Assembly: GCA_027043985.1 (NCBI GenBank)
Contig: JALUDQ010000228.1
Location: forward strand, 1 to 8,055
Reading direction: 5' to 3'
DNA from: Desulfurococcales archaeon
GTDB lineage: Archaea > Thermoproteota > Thermoprotei_A > Sulfolobales > WANQ01
DNA: 8,055 nt
Position numbers and translations under genes: made by a program. Below the pieces are notes generated by a model. That model worked only from the letters and a program-made list of their open reading frames with translations, ran no database searches and was not told the DNA's origin. The first letter of the stretch is position 1, and each line of letters starts with the position of its first letter. This document shows, in pieces, positions 6,502 to 8,055 of this stretch.

Positions 6502-7395
6502 TTAGTTACCAGTTATCGAAGCCACATACCATACGTTCTTTACCCCCTGCCCCTTCACATCTCCCCTATTAGTATCCATAAAGAAGTAGTATAGCGGCCA
6601 TCCCTTGTAGGTTAACTGAACTGTTCCATCATCTCTTTTGATGAAGTAGAAGTCGGTTATATTTAGAGTTGAAGGTATGATCAGCTTGTTTGGACTAAAT
6701 ATCGGCCATTTTTCAGCACAGTCTCCATAACAGTTGCTTTTACCTAGTTCATCTTTCTTAAAGACATAGAGTGTCATACCCTTGTCATCTACTAGATAAG
6801 CTCCTAGATCATCTCTTACCGCTATCATAACCGTATAATCTGGTTTAGCGACAAACCATACACCTTTAACACCATCACCCTTAATATCGCCTGGTTTCTC
6901 ATCTTTAAAGAAGTAGTAGAGAGGCCATCCCTTATATGCTATCTGCTTTGAGCCGTCCTCTCTCGTTATAACACTAAAATCGTCTGGATTGAGCCCTGGC
7001 GATACAATGATTTTCTCTGTATAAAATGGTGGCCACTTCTTAGCGCAGTCTCCATAACACTTACTTGTACCATCATAGTCTTTAGCGAAGAAGTAGAGTG
7101 TCATACCCTTAGAGTCCACTAGATAGAACCCTATTTTTGGATCATATGCAAGCTTTATAGTGTACTCGCTTGGTGTTGTAGTAGATGTTTGTGTGATTGT
7201 CTGAGTCTTAGTTATAGTTGATGTAATAGTTGTAGGCATAGTTGTAGTTGTTGTCCTTGTTATCGTGGTTGTATATGGTATTGTAGATGTTATTGTAACT
7301 GTTCTAGACGGCGTTGAACTAAATACAGCATAGCCTACACCTATACCGATAATGATTCCAATTATTAGTCCTATAACGAGTATGCGCGTATCCAT
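6502..7395 (-). CDS. Membrane-anchored exported protein with two Yx(FWY)xxD/CYGDC repeats (PF03640/COG4315-like)
   Basis: The 297-residue protein has an N-terminal membrane helix (about 5-25), a Thr/Ser-rich stalk (28-76) and two tandem copies of the domain known as 'secreted repeat of unknown function'. Repeat 1 is about 78-183, repeat 2 about 188-293. Each has YLVDxKGMTLY, the YxFxxD motif (Tyr101-Asp106; Tyr210-Asp215), a CYGDC pair (Cys113/117; Cys222/226) followed by A-x-KWP, then YKGWPLYYFF and a GVKxVWxVA end. The Cys pairs could be disulfides or a metal/redox site; function of the family is not established to my knowledge. ATG 7395 is chosen because AGGTG (7406-7402) lies six bases upstream; GTG 7404 falls in that site. 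It is divergent from the DsrE-like gene, which suggests, but does not prove, a redox role at the cell surface. Confidence 0.88.
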   Translation of the reverse strand: MDTRILVIGLIIGIIIGIGVGYAVFSSTPSRTVTITSTIPYTTTITRTTTTTMPTTITSTITKTQTITQTSTTTPSEYTIKLAYDPKIGFYLVDSKGMTLYFFAKDYDGTSKCYGDCAKKWPPFYTEKIIVSPGLNPDDFSVITREDGSKQIAYKGWPLYYFFKDEKPGDIKGDGVKGVWFVAKPDYTVMIAVRDDLGAYLVDDKGMTLYVFKKDELGKSNCYGDCAEKWPIFSPNKLIIPSTLNITDFYFIKRDDGTVQLTYKGWPLYYFFMDTNRGDVKGQGVKNVWYVASITGN

Positions 7396-7423
7396 CTCTA
7401 GCACCTATTTCCAAATTTATTTC

Positions 7424-7434
7424 ATAATTTATAA
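7424..7434 (-). promoter_or_regulatory. TATA box of the exported repeat-protein gene
   Basis: TTATAAATTAT on the minus strand lies about 29 bases upstream of the ATG at 7395. Expected transcription start is close to 7404, which leaves a leader of about ten bases just covering the AGGTG ribosome binding site. It lies in the divergent 166-base gap shared with the DsrE-like gene. Confidence 0.6.
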
Positions 7435-7512
7435 CATTAATTCAAAATAATATGAGAATTGCATACAAATTATGCATTGATGTAGTAAAGAGTTGTTTTG
7501 TAGGAATAGTAC

Positions 7513-7523
7513 AAAAATATTAT
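7513..7523 (+). promoter_or_regulatory. TATA-like element of the DsrE-like gene
   Basis: AAAAATATTAT fits an archaeal box A. A start about 25 bases downstream would fall near 7545, giving a short leader that carries AGGTG at 7549-7553. A second candidate, TATATA at 7541-7546, is too close to the start codon unless the message is leaderless. Confidence 0.5.
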
Positions 7524-7535
7524 TAACGGCGTTAA
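7523..7535. promoter_or_regulatory. Palindrome TTAACGGCGTTAA, candidate operator of the DsrE-like gene
   Basis: A perfect 6-base dyad around a central G sits immediately downstream of the TATA-like element and upstream of the expected transcription start, a typical archaeal repressor position. The same pattern, TTAAC-N3-GTTAA, recurs at 7950-7962. No regulator for it is identified. Confidence 0.5.
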
Positions 7536-7561
7536 AGTACTATATACTAGGTGCATAGAAT

Positions 7562-7894
7562 TTGTCTAAAGTACTAGTCATCGTATCTACATCAGAATAC
7601 AGTAAAGCATTACTAGGAGTCCTATGGGCTACCGCAGCCCTCAAGGAAAAATGGGTTAGCGACGTCGAATTGGTATTCTTTGGCCCGATTGAGGAGAAGA
7701 TAGCTGAGGGAGATGAAAAACTCTTAGAGGCTATAGATGATTTTAAGAAGCTGGGTAAGAAGCCTATTGCATGCGAACGAGTAGCGAGAGCAAACAATTA
7801 TCTCGATAAACTAGCGGATAAGATAGACGTAGGTCCAGTTGGAGAATTAATAGGCGAATACATAGGTAAGGGCTACGTTCCACTAGTATTCTAA
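7562..7894 (+). CDS. DsrE/DsrF-like small protein
   Basis: The 110-residue cytoplasmic protein resembles the DsrE/DsrF/TusD-like fold: an N-terminal beta strand SKVLVIVSTS (2-11), a helix with ALLGVLWATAAL, a second strand DVELVFFGP (34-42) followed by a helix, and a typical ending GELIGEYIGKGYVPLVF. Family members often bind or relay sulfur through a Cys; the only Cys here is Cys71 in IACERVARANN, at a position compatible with that role. The assignment is by overall pattern and is not certain at subfamily level. Start is TTG 7562: AGGTG at 7549-7553 is eight bases upstream, an in-frame TAG at 7556-7558 bars any earlier start, and no Met codon follows for an alternative. It has its own promoter with a candidate operator. 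Confidence 0.8.
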   Translation: MSKVLVIVSTSEYSKALLGVLWATAALKEKWVSDVELVFFGPIEEKIAEGDEKLLEAIDDFKKLGKKPIACERVARANNYLDKLADKIDVGPVGELIGEYIGKGYVPLVF

Positions 7895-7943
7895 TGATCC
7901 CCGGGGAAGACTTTGTTAACGTTCAAGCAATGATAAGAAACTC

Positions 7944-7968
7944 TTATTTTTAACATTGTTAAAAATAA
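7944..7968. promoter_or_regulatory. 25-base perfect AT-rich palindrome containing TTAAC-N3-GTTAA
   Basis: Twelve-base arms (left 7944-7955, TTATTTTTAACA; right 7957-7968) are exact reverse complements around a single T at 7956. The inner 13 bases share the pattern TTAAC-N3-GTTAA with the site at 7523-7535. Extra single TTAACGT half sites lie at 7916-7922 and 7970-7976. It may be an operator and part of the promoter for a gene starting near 8009. The T5 run at 7947-7951 could also serve as terminator of the DsrE-like gene. Confidence 0.5.
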
Positions 7969-8008
7969 TTTAACGTATCTACACTAATACCCTAATGGGG
8001 AATATGGG

Positions 8009-8055
8009 TTGAGTTCATCTAAAAATAATGGTTGTAGTAGTTGTGTGTTCTTTAA
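8009..8055 (+). CDS. Possible start of a gene with an N-terminal CxxC motif (3' partial)
   Basis: From TTG 8009 the frame is open to the window edge and would encode MSSSKNNGCSSCVFF, with a CxxC pair at residues 9 and 12. The TTG is the only usable start near the beginning of this frame, since an in-frame TAA lies at 7985-7987. No good AGGTG precedes it; only GGGG at 7997-8000 is seen. Position after a promoter-like, palindrome-bearing spacer supports a gene start. With only 15 codons visible, both existence and product are uncertain. Confidence 0.35.
   Translation, partial: MSSSKNNGCSSCVFF

Noticed and set aside
7523..7962. SurR-type operator (GTTn3AAC) near the DsrE-like gene
   Set aside because: The dyads found have the opposite arrangement (AACn3GTT), and no correctly spaced GTTn3AAC pair was seen in the spacer regions.
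1..8055. tRNA, rRNA, CRISPR array, transposon ends
   Set aside because: No regularly spaced repeats, no cloverleaf pattern, no transposase motifs and no terminal inverted repeats were seen on reading both strands.

Overview
The window looks like a piece of a hyperthermophilic crenarchaeal chromosome, most probably from the Desulfurococcales. Supporting signs are archaeal TATA-type promoters, AGGTG/GGTGAT ribosome binding sites that match a crenarchaeal 16S 3' end, frequent GTG and TTG starts, heavy use of ATA, AGG and AGA codons, and secreted proteins held by one N-terminal membrane helix followed by a Thr-rich stalk. The genus cannot be fixed from the sequence alone.

Region 1 (1-4401, + strand) is a carbohydrate ABC importer in the order binding protein, permease, permease, ATPase. 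The binding protein is cut at its 5' end by the window edge. A 204-base gap with an oligo-T tract and a possible hairpin separates it from the other three genes. Those three are tightly coupled: a 20-base overlap, then a 6-base gap with a strong ribosome binding site.

Region 2 (4398-5642, - strand) is a GT4 glycosyltransferase recognised as trehalose glycosyltransferring synthase (TreT). It runs tail to tail into the ATPase gene with a 4-base overlap. With the importer this suggests uptake of trehalose, maltose or a similar glucoside and reversible one-step conversion between trehalose and NDP-glucose plus glucose. The treT TATA box is framed by a perfect GGAAAC/GTTTCC inverted repeat.

Region 3 (5843-6426, - strand) is a two-gene unit: a small winged-helix regulator translationally coupled to a three-helix membrane protein of unknown function.

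Region 4 (6502-8055) holds a membrane-anchored exported protein with two repeats of the Yx(FWY)xxD / CYGDC type (- strand), and divergently a small DsrE-like protein (+ strand). The same palindrome, TTAAC-N3-GTTAA, lies in the DsrE-like gene's promoter region and again downstream of that gene, in front of what may be the start of another gene encoding an N-terminal CSSC motif. This looks like a small, possibly redox- or sulfur-related regulon and is the least explained part of the window.

No rRNA, tRNA, CRISPR array or insertion sequence was seen.
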